From positions 1 to 42,929 of the forward strand of contig CAIVKO010000166.1 in assembly GCA_903906515.1 (NCBI GenBank): DNA of 42,929 nt. The letters run 5' to 3'. This stretch comes from Akkermansiaceae bacterium (GTDB lineage: Bacteria > Verrucomicrobiota > Verrucomicrobiia > Verrucomicrobiales > Akkermansiaceae). The notes beneath the pieces were generated by a model, which was given only the letters and a program-made list of their open reading frames with translations, was not told where the DNA came from and ran no database searches. Shown in pieces: positions 1 to 9,409 of the stretch. The stretch's first letter is position 1. The number at the start of each line of letters is the position of its first letter. A program made the translations under genes and the position numbers.

Positions 1-54
1 CTGCGGGCAGAATGCCCGCGCCACGGTGGCCCGGGCATTCTGCCCGCAGCCTTA
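1..54. repeat. Palindromic repeat type B, copy 1 (in frame in glycosyltransferase gene)
   Basis: Positions 1-18 are the exact reverse complement of 32-49, and the centre (20-24 against 26-30) is also self-complementary, so nearly all of 1-49 folds into one hairpin. The right half (26-54) matches 9376-9404 at 24 of 29 positions, which makes it a dispersed repeat and not a chance hairpin. It may begin before the window. Confidence 0.85.
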
Positions 55-753
55 TCCGATGCATGGAATTCACGTCTGGCACTCGAAAATCCGGCGATCA
101 CCGTTATCCCTAACGGAATCGACGCCGCCAGCTACTCAACTCTATCAGTGAAGAACGGTCCACCAGTGATCGGTTATCTTGCGCGGATGTCGCGGGAAAA
201 AGGCCTGGAGGTGATGGTGGATGCCTTCATTCACTTGCGCACGGTGCTGGGTCATCCGACGGCACGTCTCCACTTGGCGGGTGCCGCCACGGCGGAAAAC
301 GACGGATTGATCGAGGAATTGAAACAGAAGGTTTCCAGTGCGGGCCTCGCCGACCAGGTTTGCTGGACGCCTAACATCACCCGTTCGGAAAAGACCGCGA
401 TGCTTGGTTCGCTCACATTGTTTTCGGTACCGGCGCTTTATCCTGAAGCGTTCGGGCTTTATCTGATCGAGGCGATGGCGTCCGGTGTTCCCGTGGTCCA
501 ACCGGAGTTGTCGTCGTTTCCGGAAATCATTGGAACGTCGGGGGGTGGGGTGTTGGTGAATGCCAGCGACGGTCATAGACCGCCGCTACAGGTTTTGCTT
601 GCGCGGGCTTGGAATGATCTTCTTTCGCGGCCTGAGGAACTTCACGTCATGGCGGATCGTGCGCGCCGGGTCGCGATGGAACGCTACGACGCGAGTGTCA
701 TGCGCGACGGATTTATGGCTCTCGTGCATCAAGTGATGGCAACCCGGATTTGA
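1..753 (+). CDS. GT4-type glycosyltransferase, 3' part (truncated by left edge)
   Basis: The frame is open from the first base to the stop at 751-753, so the gene starts outside the window; a GTG at 148 is unlikely to be the true start because the family motif VIPNGID lies upstream of it, at about 100-125. The visible part is the C-terminal Rossmann half of a GT-B fold glycosyltransferase: a strand and loop (VIGYLARMSREKGLEVMVDA), then the sugar-nucleotide region with PEAFGLYLIEAMASGVPVV, which holds the family's E-x7-E motif. Such enzymes transfer a sugar from an NDP donor during glycan or glycolipid synthesis; the acceptor cannot be told. The next gene starts 31 nt downstream. Two palindromic repeats (1-54 and about 565-592) are translated in frame; the second adds about nine residues (GHRPPLQVL) where relatives run directly from the D of NASD into the helix. 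Whether the enzyme is active is open. Confidence 0.85.
   Translation: MRAECPRHGGPGILPAALSDAWNSRLALENPAITVIPNGIDAASYSTLSVKNGPPVIGYLARMSREKGLEVMVDAFIHLRTVLGHPTARLHLAGAATAENDGLIEELKQKVSSAGLADQVCWTPNITRSEKTAMLGSLTLFSVPALYPEAFGLYLIEAMASGVPVVQPELSSFPEIIGTSGGGVLVNASDGHRPPLQVLLARAWNDLLSRPEELHVMADRARRVAMERYDASVMRDGFMALVHQVMATRI
565..592. repeat. Palindromic repeat type A, copy 1 (inside glycosyltransferase gene)
   Basis: The core GCGACGGTC-ATA-GACCGCCGC is an imperfect hairpin (one mismatch) followed by TACA. Close copies occur at 2330-2356 (inverted), 2422-2450 and 10555-10583. This copy lies within the coding frame without a frameshift or stop. Confidence 0.85.
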
Positions 754-784
754 CAAGAACACCACCAAAGCGAATATCACAGCC

Positions 785-2368
785 ATGCCATCCATCCGTA
801 TCGACGACCTTGCCATCGAGGTGAACCCTGGTGAAACCATTCTCCAGGCCGCTCGTCGCGCAGGCATCGAGATTCCGACCTTGTGCTACCTCGAAGGTTT
901 CGAGGCCGGGGCCTCATGCATGGTTTGCGCGGTGAAACTCAAGCACAACGGCCAGTTCATTCCGGCTTGCGGGTCGCGGGCGATTGATGGCATGGAAATC
1001 GAGCACGACACACCCGAAGTTCGCGATACCCGACGCATGGCGCTTGAGTTGTTGTTCAGCGATCACCTCGGTGATTGTTTGTCTCCTTGCGAGCGGATTT
1101 GCCCGGCGCATCTCGGCATACCGGCGGTGCTCAAACACATGCGCGCCGGAGAAGTCGGCTTGGCCGCCGCGTCCGCACGACGGGATCTGCCGCTGGCCGG
1201 CATTCTTTGCCGAATTTGTCATCGCCCCTGCGAGCACGGTTGCCGCCGCGGCGTCCACGATGAATCCGTGGCCATCGCCGACTTGGTGGTCCATGCGATC
1301 GATACCGAATGGTCCGCTGGCGAGGCACGCTTGCCCACCCTTGCGCCGGATCGTCAGGAAAAGGTCGCTATCATCGGTTCCGGTTTCACCGGCCTGAGTG
1401 CCGCGTGGTTTCTCCGTCAGCAGGGATACAAATGCACGGTGATCGAACGGAACCCGGCAGTTGCGGATACGATCCGTGCGGCTTATTCCGACCTGTCAGC
1501 CGCGTTGCTCGATGATGAGGTTGATTTGTTAGAGCGGGCGGGAGTGAAATTCCGGACGTCGACGGAGATTGATCGAGAATCCACGCTCGATGCACTTCTA
1601 ACGGAGTTCGACGCGATACTGTTGGCCACTGGAGCCACCACCCATGACCAAGCCGCTGCTCTCGGGCTCGCCTGCGAGGGAAAAAAACCGGTGTCTGACA
1701 AGCATTCGATGATGAGTTCCCGGCAGGGCGTGTTCATCGCTGGGCGGGCGGTCCGATCCAACTGCCAGCCGGTCGTCTCCGTGGCGGATGGCAAGGCGGC
1801 GGCGGTGTGCATCCATCAGTTTCTAACGGGCCAACCGCTGTCGCGTCCGGCCAAGCCCTTCAGTGTTTTCATGGGCAAGGTGGTGGATGCGGAAATGGAC
1901 GATTTTCTCCAGCAAACCAGCTCTGCCGGCCGAGGGATCCACTTCGATTCTGAACAAGCCATTGAGGAATCCAAGCGCTGCGTCCACTGCAACTGCGCCA
2001 AGGCGGATGTTTGCAAGCTGCGGCAGCTGGCGATCGATTATGATGTCAACCTGCACCGCTTCAGCAGTGGCGAGCGGATGAGGTTCCAGCGCAACGTCGA
2101 GCATCCTCTGGTGCGATTCGAAGCAGGGAAATGCATCCGCTGTGGGAATTGCATCAAGGTGGCGGGCGATCACCAGGAAGCGCTTGGGCTCACCTTCATC
2201 GGCCGTGGATTCGATGTCCACATCGGAGTGCCGTTCCACGAATCCATGCGCGATGGTCTGCTAGAAGCCGCCCGCGCCGCAGTTGCCGCATGCCCCACCG
2301 GTGCGCTCACGCTCAGGGAGACTTATAATTGTAGCGGCGTGTCTATGACCGACGCTGATTGCTCCTGA
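785..2368 (+). CDS. Multi-cluster iron-sulfur flavoprotein (2Fe-2S ferredoxin + GltD-like), NAD(P)H domain apparently missing
   Basis: A cytoplasmic redox protein of 527 residues. Residues 1-75 are a plant/NuoG-type 2Fe-2S ferredoxin with C34, C45, C48 and C62. Residues about 95-160 carry the cysteine-rich helical domain found at the N-terminus of GltD/dihydropyrimidine-dehydrogenase proteins (C98, C102, C106 and C142, C145, C149, C153). Residues 193-220 are an FAD-type Rossmann motif (IIGSGFTGLSAAW) and residues 316-350 the family's closing FAD segment. The C-terminus has further cysteine groups (C399, C402, C404, C410; C450, C453, C456; C503) suited to 4Fe-4S clusters. The second GxGxxA Rossmann unit that binds NAD(P)H in GltD is not present: the chain goes from LLATGA (279-284) to VFIAGR (316-321) in about 30 residues. 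Its partner is unknown; it may be a subunit of a larger oxidoreductase. The last ~14 residues are encoded by a repeat (2330-2356), so the ancestral end was probably near LTLRE. Confidence 0.8.
   Translation: MPSIRIDDLAIEVNPGETILQAARRAGIEIPTLCYLEGFEAGASCMVCAVKLKHNGQFIPACGSRAIDGMEIEHDTPEVRDTRRMALELLFSDHLGDCLSPCERICPAHLGIPAVLKHMRAGEVGLAAASARRDLPLAGILCRICHRPCEHGCRRGVHDESVAIADLVVHAIDTEWSAGEARLPTLAPDRQEKVAIIGSGFTGLSAAWFLRQQGYKCTVIERNPAVADTIRAAYSDLSAALLDDEVDLLERAGVKFRTSTEIDRESTLDALLTEFDAILLATGATTHDQAAALGLACEGKKPVSDKHSMMSSRQGVFIAGRAVRSNCQPVVSVADGKAAAVCIHQFLTGQPLSRPAKPFSVFMGKVVDAEMDDFLQQTSSAGRGIHFDSEQAIEESKRCVHCNCAKADVCKLRQLAIDYDVNLHRFSSGERMRFQRNVEHPLVRFEAGKCIRCGNCIKVAGDHQEALGLTFIGRGFDVHIGVPFHESMRDGLLEAARAAVAACPTGALTLRETYNCSGVSMTDADCS
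2330..2356. repeat. Palindromic repeat type A, copy 2 (inverted; forms the 3' end of the flavoprotein gene)
   Basis: Reads TGTAGCGGCG-T-GTCTATGACCG-A-CGCT, the reverse complement of the 565-592 element with a one-base insertion and one substitution. It is translated as the tail of the preceding protein (about SGVSMTDA), and the stop follows at 2366-2368. Confidence 0.8.
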
Positions 2369-2421
2369 GGGCGGGGTGTCTGAGAATAGCCAAAGACAAG
2401 CTTCTCGCATCTCATTGGCAT

Positions 2422-2450
2422 CGACGCTCATAGAGCGACGCTACAAGCGG
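2422..2450. repeat. Palindromic repeat type A, copy 3
   Basis: CGACGCTCATAGAGCGACGC followed by TACAAGCGG is a variant of the same element, in the opposite orientation to 2330-2356 and about 65 nt away. The two form an inverted pair like a REPIN, spanning the end of the flavoprotein gene and the leader of the subtilase gene. The pair could act as a terminator or mRNA-stabilising structure. Confidence 0.75.
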
Positions 2451-2517
2451 ATTCTCGCCCGTTGCTTTTTCGATCAATTTCGTGACTTTTGGGCGTTTGC
2501 GGTTATCATAACCGGGC

Positions 2518-4140
2518 ATGAGACGCCGCCCACTGATGTTTACCTTGGCATTCGCGCTGGTCGCGGTGCTGGGTTATTGGCTGGTGGGCAAGACGCGGCC
2601 GCGTGAGGTTTCCAGGGGCGGGCAACCGGTTGAGGGTTTTCGTGGGCCTGCGAATGGAGCGGACGATCCGATGCCGAAATTCCGTCATGGCGGGCGGGAT
2701 TCGGTCAAAAAAGGCGACACAGATGCGGAGAATGCAGGGGCTCTGGAAGGTCAGAGGATCGTGGTATTCAAGGACCGCGCGGCGCTGGAGGATTTTCTCA
2801 AACAGTCGGGACCCGGCATTCGTTTGCTCGGTCGTTTGGACTCGCTCAATGCGTTGAGGATTGGTTTTTCGGATTATGATGAACTGCTTGCCATGATGGA
2901 TGGGAGCGAGGAGGAATCCTTCGTTTTTCCGGTCTATACGCCCACGCCCAAGGATGGTAGCGTGCAGGATGGTGCGGTGGCCATGGGCAACAATCTCTTA
3001 AATTGGTTGGGCGTCTCCGGTGACAATTCGCCCTGGGGCAAAGGGGTGCGCATCGCCATTCTCGACACGGGCGTGACCGCGAATTCCACGTTCAACACCG
3101 GCATCAATATGATCAATCTGGTGGGGCTTCCATCCGATCCATCCGCCCAGAACGGCCACGGGACTGCTGTGGCGTCGATGATCATCGGCAATGATTCCCT
3201 CGCTCCCGGTGTGGCACCGTCCACGGACATTCTCTCCGTGCGCATCGCCGATGACAATGGTTTATCCGACAGTTTTTTGTTAGCGAAGGGCATCGTTGCC
3301 GCCGTTGATGCCGGGGTGTCGTTGATCAACATCTCGATGGGTGGTTTCGGCGACAGTCGGATTGTTAGGAATGCCATCGAATACGCCAACGAGAGAGGAG
3401 TGCTGATTTTTGCGGCCGCCGGAAATAACGGAACCCAGGAATTGACCTATCCGGCGTCCAATGCCGGCGTGATCGCGGTGGGGGCGGTTGATGCCATGGG
3501 AAATCACCTGGATTTTTCCAATTCAGGCACATCCGTCGCCATTTCCGCGCCGGGGTATGGTGTGAACGCGGCATGGTCGGGTAATGAGTTTGCAAGTGTC
3601 ACCGGCACCTCTTTCAGCACGCCGATTGTGGCTGGATCGGTGGCTGCAATCATGAGCCAGTCCGGCAAGGTGGATCTAACGGCGGCGCAGGCGTGGCAAC
3701 TGCTGACCACCTATCTCAACGATGGCGGCGCTGCCGGGGCAGATGCCCAATTGGGTGCGGGCATGCCGGATATCGGTCGTGTGCAGACCGGAAACACGCC
3801 CGGTGTTTACGATGCGGCGGTGGCTTCGACCAGGATACTTCCTCCGGATGCGGGGAATCCATACGGACAGGTCGAGATCCTCGTGCAGAACCGGGGCACG
3901 GAAACGTTGATCAATGCCGGAGTGCGTGTCAGTACCGGTGCGGGGATGGTTTCCAGCAACATCAATTCATTGGCAGCCAATGCGGTGACCACCGTGCGCG
4001 TGCCGATCACCCGCCCACCCACCGCCGGAGTCAGCACGATGAAGGTGGATGCGCAGGTCGTGCTTTCCGGCGGCGTGCAGGATGCGAAACCCTCGAATGA
4101 CCGCCGTGTCGAAACCTATGCCGCTCCGTCAGGTCGTTAG
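2518..4140 (+). CDS. Subtilisin-like serine peptidase (S8), membrane-anchored or exported
   Basis: 540 residues. An N-terminal hydrophobic segment (about residues 6-23 after MRRR) suggests export or anchoring. Residues about 78-140 resemble a propeptide or linker. The catalytic domain carries all four expected residues: Asp183 in AILDTGV, His214 in NGHGTAVAS, Asn303 in AAGNNG and Ser365 in GTSFSTPIVAG. Residues about 430-530 form a CARDB-like beta-sandwich (VEILVQNRGTETL), common in secreted peptidases and likely used for protein contact. The family cleaves proteins with broad specificity, here in the periplasm or outside the cell. The next gene starts within its last 23 nt, so the two are probably co-translated. 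The start chosen is the first ATG, giving a positively charged N-region before the hydrophobic stretch. Confidence 0.93.
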   Translation: MRRRPLMFTLAFALVAVLGYWLVGKTRPREVSRGGQPVEGFRGPANGADDPMPKFRHGGRDSVKKGDTDAENAGALEGQRIVVFKDRAALEDFLKQSGPGIRLLGRLDSLNALRIGFSDYDELLAMMDGSEEESFVFPVYTPTPKDGSVQDGAVAMGNNLLNWLGVSGDNSPWGKGVRIAILDTGVTANSTFNTGINMINLVGLPSDPSAQNGHGTAVASMIIGNDSLAPGVAPSTDILSVRIADDNGLSDSFLLAKGIVAAVDAGVSLINISMGGFGDSRIVRNAIEYANERGVLIFAAAGNNGTQELTYPASNAGVIAVGAVDAMGNHLDFSNSGTSVAISAPGYGVNAAWSGNEFASVTGTSFSTPIVAGSVAAIMSQSGKVDLTAAQAWQLLTTYLNDGGAAGADAQLGAGMPDIGRVQTGNTPGVYDAAVASTRILPPDAGNPYGQVEILVQNRGTETLINAGVRVSTGAGMVSSNINSLAANAVTTVRVPITRPPTAGVSTMKVDAQVVLSGGVQDAKPSNDRRVETYAAPSGR

Positions 4141-4921
4141 CATTTTGTGGTTTTTTTGCGCCGCTTGGTTGCCTGCGGCTCCGGTTGGAAAGGATGCGGG
4201 AAAACCGTCACCGGTTCCGGTGAACCAGTTGTTAGTGGCCGGCAATGCCTGTGGTCCGGCCGCGTTGATCAATGCTTTTCGTTTTGGTAATTCGGATTGG
4301 CAGCGCGCCTTGGATGCGGCAGTCGCGGACAATGACAAGCAGTGTATTCTCAGGGTCATCCGCGAGATCGGCATGAGGCCGTCCAAGCATATCCCTGGGT
4401 GTTCTCGTTGGAGCCGTAAAGGCGTCAGCGTGGCGGACCTACGGGACATGGCGGATGAGATGACTACCGGGCGTTTCCTTCCCCGATTGTATGATGAGGT
4501 CTTTTTCCTGAATCCCCGCGAGTCGCCGGAAAATCTCCTGTTTCGGGTCTATCAGCGGCTATCAAAATCCATATCCAAAGGACTCCCGCCGGTTCTCAGT
4601 CTGCGCCGATACGCGCTGCGTGTTCAATCATCCGGTCCGCCGCAATGGACGTTGATCGACGCGCATTTCGTGACTCTCACCGCGATTCACGGCAAGCCTG
4701 CTAGAGACACGCGTGGGTTTGCCGTCGATTACATCGATCCGTGGGGAGGGAAATTTTGTCAGGGAAACATCCGCATTCCATACCAACCGTTTTTGTCAGA
4801 TGCCAGCGGAAATCCATCATGCCTTGAGGCGGTTTTTCCAAAAACTTCGGTCGGCGTGAAAATGGTGCGCAAGGGAGAAAAGTCCTTCATCGCTGTCTCT
4901 GCCGCCATTGGCAGGTGGTAG
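4118..4921 (+). CDS. Exported C39-like (papain-fold) putative cysteine peptidase
   Basis: The open frame extends upstream to 4049, but ATG 4118 gives a clean signal peptide (MPLRQVVSILWFFCAAWLPA) and overlaps the subtilase stop by 23 nt, so I chose it (267 residues). The mature part starts with a C39-type nucleophile motif (VAGNACGPAALINAF, Cys45) after a Gln (Q37) that could serve the oxyanion hole. His183 (DAHFVTL) and Asp207 (DYIDPWGG) follow in the right order for a papain-like triad. Family members cleave peptides or act as amidases; the substrate here is unknown. Overlap with an S8 peptidase gene suggests the two exported proteins act together. The specific family is uncertain, since only the triad-like motifs support it. 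Confidence 0.7.
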   Translation: MPLRQVVSILWFFCAAWLPAAPVGKDAGKPSPVPVNQLLVAGNACGPAALINAFRFGNSDWQRALDAAVADNDKQCILRVIREIGMRPSKHIPGCSRWSRKGVSVADLRDMADEMTTGRFLPRLYDEVFFLNPRESPENLLFRVYQRLSKSISKGLPPVLSLRRYALRVQSSGPPQWTLIDAHFVTLTAIHGKPARDTRGFAVDYIDPWGGKFCQGNIRIPYQPFLSDASGNPSCLEAVFPKTSVGVKMVRKGEKSFIAVSAAIGRW

Positions 4922-4937
4922 GGGTGGAATCGTAATT

Positions 4938-5070
4938 GGTAGCGCGGCCTCGATGAGGCCGCATGATTCAGTGAAGAGGAAACAGGATGCCAAGCAAGAC
5001 CGGAAGGATCCGGTTTGGGCTGATCTTTTGCGATTGCATTAGCGTGCGGCCTCATCGAGGCCGCGCTACC
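4938..5070. terminator. Inverted pair of palindromic repeats (type C), likely bidirectional terminator
   Basis: The 26 nt at 4938-4963 are the exact reverse complement of 5045-5070. Each arm is itself a hairpin (GCGGCCTC-GAT-GAGGCCGC). The right arm is followed by GCTACC and TTTTTT at 5071-5076, the layout of a rho-independent terminator for the plus-strand peptidase gene. The pair sits between convergent genes ending at 4921 and 5081. The 81-nt spacer has a small hairpin (ACCGG-AAGGAT-CCGGT) and no gene. Confidence 0.75.
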
Positions 5071-5080
5071 TTTTTTAAAA

Positions 5081-5962
5081 TCAGGCGGTGCCTGCTAGAC
5101 GATGGTTCAGGGAGATCGAGCGGCGCAGGGCGCGCATCACGTCGACGAGTCCGTGTTGATGTGCGGATGCTGCGGCGCAAGTCGGATCCTGATTGGCATT
5201 GCGGCTTACGTAGCGTCCGATTTCGGCGTGGAGCTGCCGCATCTTGGTTTCAATCAATGCGGTTTCGGCGCGCAGGATGGAAATCTCTTTGTTCCCCTCG
5301 CCGATCACCTGGAAGGTTACCGAGGCTTGGCCACGGCGTTTCTGGCGGGTCTCCCTCAGCTTGTCATCAATGATGTCGATCTTGCGATCTCCTTCCTCGA
5401 TGGTCTCGGCGATTTTGATGCGTTTCTGTTTCAAGTCTGCAAACCGGGCTTTCAGTTCGATCAGGCGGGTCTTGACGTTGTCGATCTCAGTTTTGTTAGA
5501 CTTGGTGGCATCGGACTCCTTGCTGAGCACTTCCAGTTTCATTTTGAGGCCGATGTATGTGCGGCGGACATCCCTTGCGTCGTTGACGATTTGATCGCGT
5601 TCTTTAGAAAGCGCTTCGAGTTCGAGGAGTTGGCTGATTCTTTCGTCGAGCAATCCCTCATCGTTCTCCGGTGTGCTGTTGAGCAGGGCGACGCGTTCTT
5701 CGTGGGCTTGGTTGAGTCGTTCCGAGCACTGTGCCAGTCTGGCGCGCGCGGCGTCCCTTTCCTTGATCAATTTTCTGAGGTTCCAGTATTCCACCGAGAG
5801 GGCTTCGATATTTTCCACCTTTTCCCAGACGGCGGCGCCAAGGAAGGCCTCGGCTTCACGCAGTAGATGCATCTCGGTTGCCGCATCCGCCATGCGTTGG
5901 TTGCGGCGGAAGTAACCGAAAGCTTGGGCAAGGCGGGCAACGAGGTAGCGTGATGAGGTCAT
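5081..5962 (-). CDS. Coiled-coil protein of unknown function, downstream of acs
   Basis: 293 residues, with no signal peptide or membrane segment. About residues 35-250 are rich in Leu, Glu, Lys and Arg in heptad-like spacing (for example AARARLAQCSERLNQAHEE and DLKQKRIKIAETIEEGD), predicting long coiled coils. The N-terminus (SSRYLVARLAQAFGYFRRNQ) and C-terminus are non-coiled. The start lies 9 nt after the acs stop, so it is very likely co-transcribed with acs. I do not recognise a family. A structural or scaffolding role in the cytoplasm is an inference from the coiled coil only. Confidence 0.75.
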   Translation of the reverse strand: MTSSRYLVARLAQAFGYFRRNQRMADAATEMHLLREAEAFLGAAVWEKVENIEALSVEYWNLRKLIKERDAARARLAQCSERLNQAHEERVALLNSTPENDEGLLDERISQLLELEALSKERDQIVNDARDVRRTYIGLKMKLEVLSKESDATKSNKTEIDNVKTRLIELKARFADLKQKRIKIAETIEEGDRKIDIIDDKLRETRQKRRGQASVTFQVIGEGNKEISILRAETALIETKMRQLHAEIGRYVSRNANQDPTCAAASAHQHGLVDVMRALRRSISLNHRLAGTA

Positions 5963-5971
5963 GGCGGCGGA

Positions 5972-7927
<1,956 letters not shown>

Positions 7928-8024
7928 CGGTTTGGGAAAATTTCAAAAATCAGGGCAGACGAAAATCGCGCATGATAGGGCGGAATCTAGGGGGGGATTT
8001 CGACTTCGGCAAGCCATCAACCGA

Positions 8025-8777
8025 TCAGGCGCCGTTTTTTTTACGCGGGCGGGCCGGAGCGGCCTTTTCGGAGGCTCCGTTGCTCAGCAACATCGCGATT
8101 TCCACGCGGTTGAGGATGGCGAATCGTCCGGGTTCCAGGTCGCCCAGCCAGAGGCCGCCGACGCGGACGCGCATCAGCTTGGTGACCTGGTAACCGAGTG
8201 TGTCGAACATCACCCGGATTTGGCGCTTGGCTCCATGTTCGAGCACGACGCTGAGGCGGCGGGGCGACAGACGCTCGATGGATTTAGCCTTGAGCTTGCC
8301 TTCGGGGGTGTAAACGCCGGCCAGAAATTGGTCCAGATGTTCGTTTTCGAACGCCTGATTCGAGGTGACGAGGTATTCCTTTTCCACCGATTTCGATGGA
8401 TGCATCAATTGTTGGGAAAGATCGCCATCATTGGTCATGATCAACAATCCCTCGGAATCCCGGTCCAATCGCCCGACGTGGTGGAGCGAACGCATGGTTT
8501 CCGGAAGAAGCGTGTAAATGGTGTCTCTGCCGAGCTCGTCCTCGCGGGTGCAGACGAAGCCACGCGGCTTGTGGAATGCCACGATCAGGACCTCACGCGG
8601 AGCCACCCGTTTGCCATCCACGCGGACGTGATCGCCCGGCGAGATGCGGGTTCCCATGTTGACGCACGGGCTGCCATTCACCTCCACCCGTCCGCCTTGG
8701 ATGAGATCATCACAGGCGCGGCGGGATCCCACCCCGCAGGATGCGAGGTATTTATTGAGGCGTGGGCCGTCTTTCAT
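8025..8777 (-). CDS. rluB: rRNA pseudouridine synthase, RsuA/RluB family
   Basis: 250 residues. Residues 5-50 form an S4 RNA-binding domain (RLNKYLASCGVGSRRACDDLI). The catalytic domain has the family motif GRLDRDSEGLLIMTNDG with the nucleophilic Asp105, and a later K-x-x-Y-like segment (KEYLVTS) plus KRQIRVMF. These enzymes isomerise a single uridine in rRNA to pseudouridine; RluB acts on the large-subunit rRNA. Length and the short basic tail (ARPRKKNGA) favour RluB over RsuA, but the exact target is inferred. It lies between the small basic protein gene and acs on the same strand. Confidence 0.92.
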   Translation of the reverse strand: MKDGPRLNKYLASCGVGSRRACDDLIQGGRVEVNGSPCVNMGTRISPGDHVRVDGKRVAPREVLIVAFHKPRGFVCTREDELGRDTIYTLLPETMRSLHHVGRLDRDSEGLLIMTNDGDLSQQLMHPSKSVEKEYLVTSNQAFENEHLDQFLAGVYTPEGKLKAKSIERLSPRRLSVVLEHGAKRQIRVMFDTLGYQVTKLMRVRVGGLWLGDLEPGRFAILNRVEIAMLLSNGASEKAAPARPRKKNGA

Positions 8778-8796
8778 AGCAGTGGTATGGAATGCA

Positions 8797-8830
8797 AAAG
8801 GCGCGAAACCCGGTGGGCTCCGCGCACTTT
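8797..8830 (-). terminator. Probable rho-independent terminator after the small basic protein gene
   Basis: On the minus strand, AAAG-T-GCGCG pairs with CGCGC-CTTT around a GC-rich loop, then TTTGC follows. It lies 22 nt beyond the stop at 8853 and before the rluB start at 8777, so it would separate the two transcripts. The T-run is short. Confidence 0.5.
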
Positions 8831-8852
8831 GAAGGTGGAAACCAGCAAGGGA

Positions 8853-9008
8853 TCAACCCTCGTGTTTGGTCTTCGGAAGTCCTACGGGAGAACGTCCGTC
8901 TTTCCATTCACCGCGCTCCTTGAGAAGCTTGACGCGTTCAAAACGCTTGAGAACGGAACGTTTGCCGCCGACGGTGGCGCTTGATTTGAGACTGTTGTGC
9001 TTGGACAT
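8853..9008 (-). CDS. PVC-superphylum small basic protein
   Basis: 51 residues, beginning MSKHNSLKSSATVGGKRSVL. It is very rich in Lys and Arg and matches from memory the small basic protein described as a signature of Planctomycetes, Verrucomicrobia and Chlamydiae, thought to bind RNA or ribosomes. The frame is open further upstream (to 9071), but the conserved family starts at the ATG at 9008, so that start was chosen. Neighbours are rRNA-modification gene rluB downstream and a ~400-nt gene-free region upstream holding a plausible promoter. This is the best lineage marker in the window. The function is known only in outline. Confidence 0.88.
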   Translation of the reverse strand: MSKHNSLKSSATVGGKRSVLKRFERVKLLKERGEWKDGRSPVGLPKTKHEG

Positions 9009-9042
9009 CGCGTGTGGTGGTTTGAAGAATCGCGGGAGGCGC

Positions 9043-9071
9043 AAGCTAGGGGCCGTCCGCGCATCTGGCAA
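9043..9071 (-). promoter_or_regulatory. Possible sigma-70 promoter for the small basic protein gene
   Basis: On the minus strand TTGCCA (9071-9066) and TAGCTT (9048-9043) are separated by 17 nt, and the -10 box lies 34 nt before the ATG at 9008. The boxes match the consensus only partly and nothing else supports it. Confidence 0.35.
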
Positions 9072-9375
9072 CCCGAAAAACGAATTTTTTTTAACAACGC
9101 CCGGATGGATGGTCCGGACTCATGGAAAATCGTGCCTTATTTTGTTTTTCAGTTGCGTGAAATCGGTGGCTGGGTATCTTACCTGTGACTGCTGTGTCCG
9201 ACAATTTTGGTTGCTGGCCCGAACCGATATGATTGAAACGGAGTCATTATCCGAGGTAAAGAAGTCACGCCTTCACAGGTAGACTGAAAGACAACGGACG
9301 ACCCCACTTATTGAGTTTACGGAACGTGGCTCACAGCGCCAATGACGGCACAGCGGTTTTTTTCTCCTTCCAGAA
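9072..9375. other. Gene-free stretch
   Basis: About 300 nt between the small basic protein promoter region and the repeat at 9376. It is less GC-rich than the genes. I see no coding frame with family features, no tRNA and no strong hairpin. It may hold the rest of the upstream regulatory region; a small RNA cannot be excluded by eye. Confidence 0.4.
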
Positions 9376-9404
9376 GTGGCTCGGACATCCTGCCCGAGGC
9401 CTTA
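9376..9404. repeat. Palindromic repeat type B, copy 2
   Basis: Matches 26-54 at 24 of 29 positions; the core CTCGG...CCGAG pairs imperfectly. It lies 5 nt beyond the stop of the small membrane protein (9410, minus strand), where it could act as a 3' mRNA structure. Confidence 0.7.
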
Positions 9405-9409
9405 TGAGC

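Noticed and set aside
9072-9375. Small RNA gene in the gene-free stretch
   Set aside because: No conserved RNA motif or strong stem with terminator could be seen by eye.
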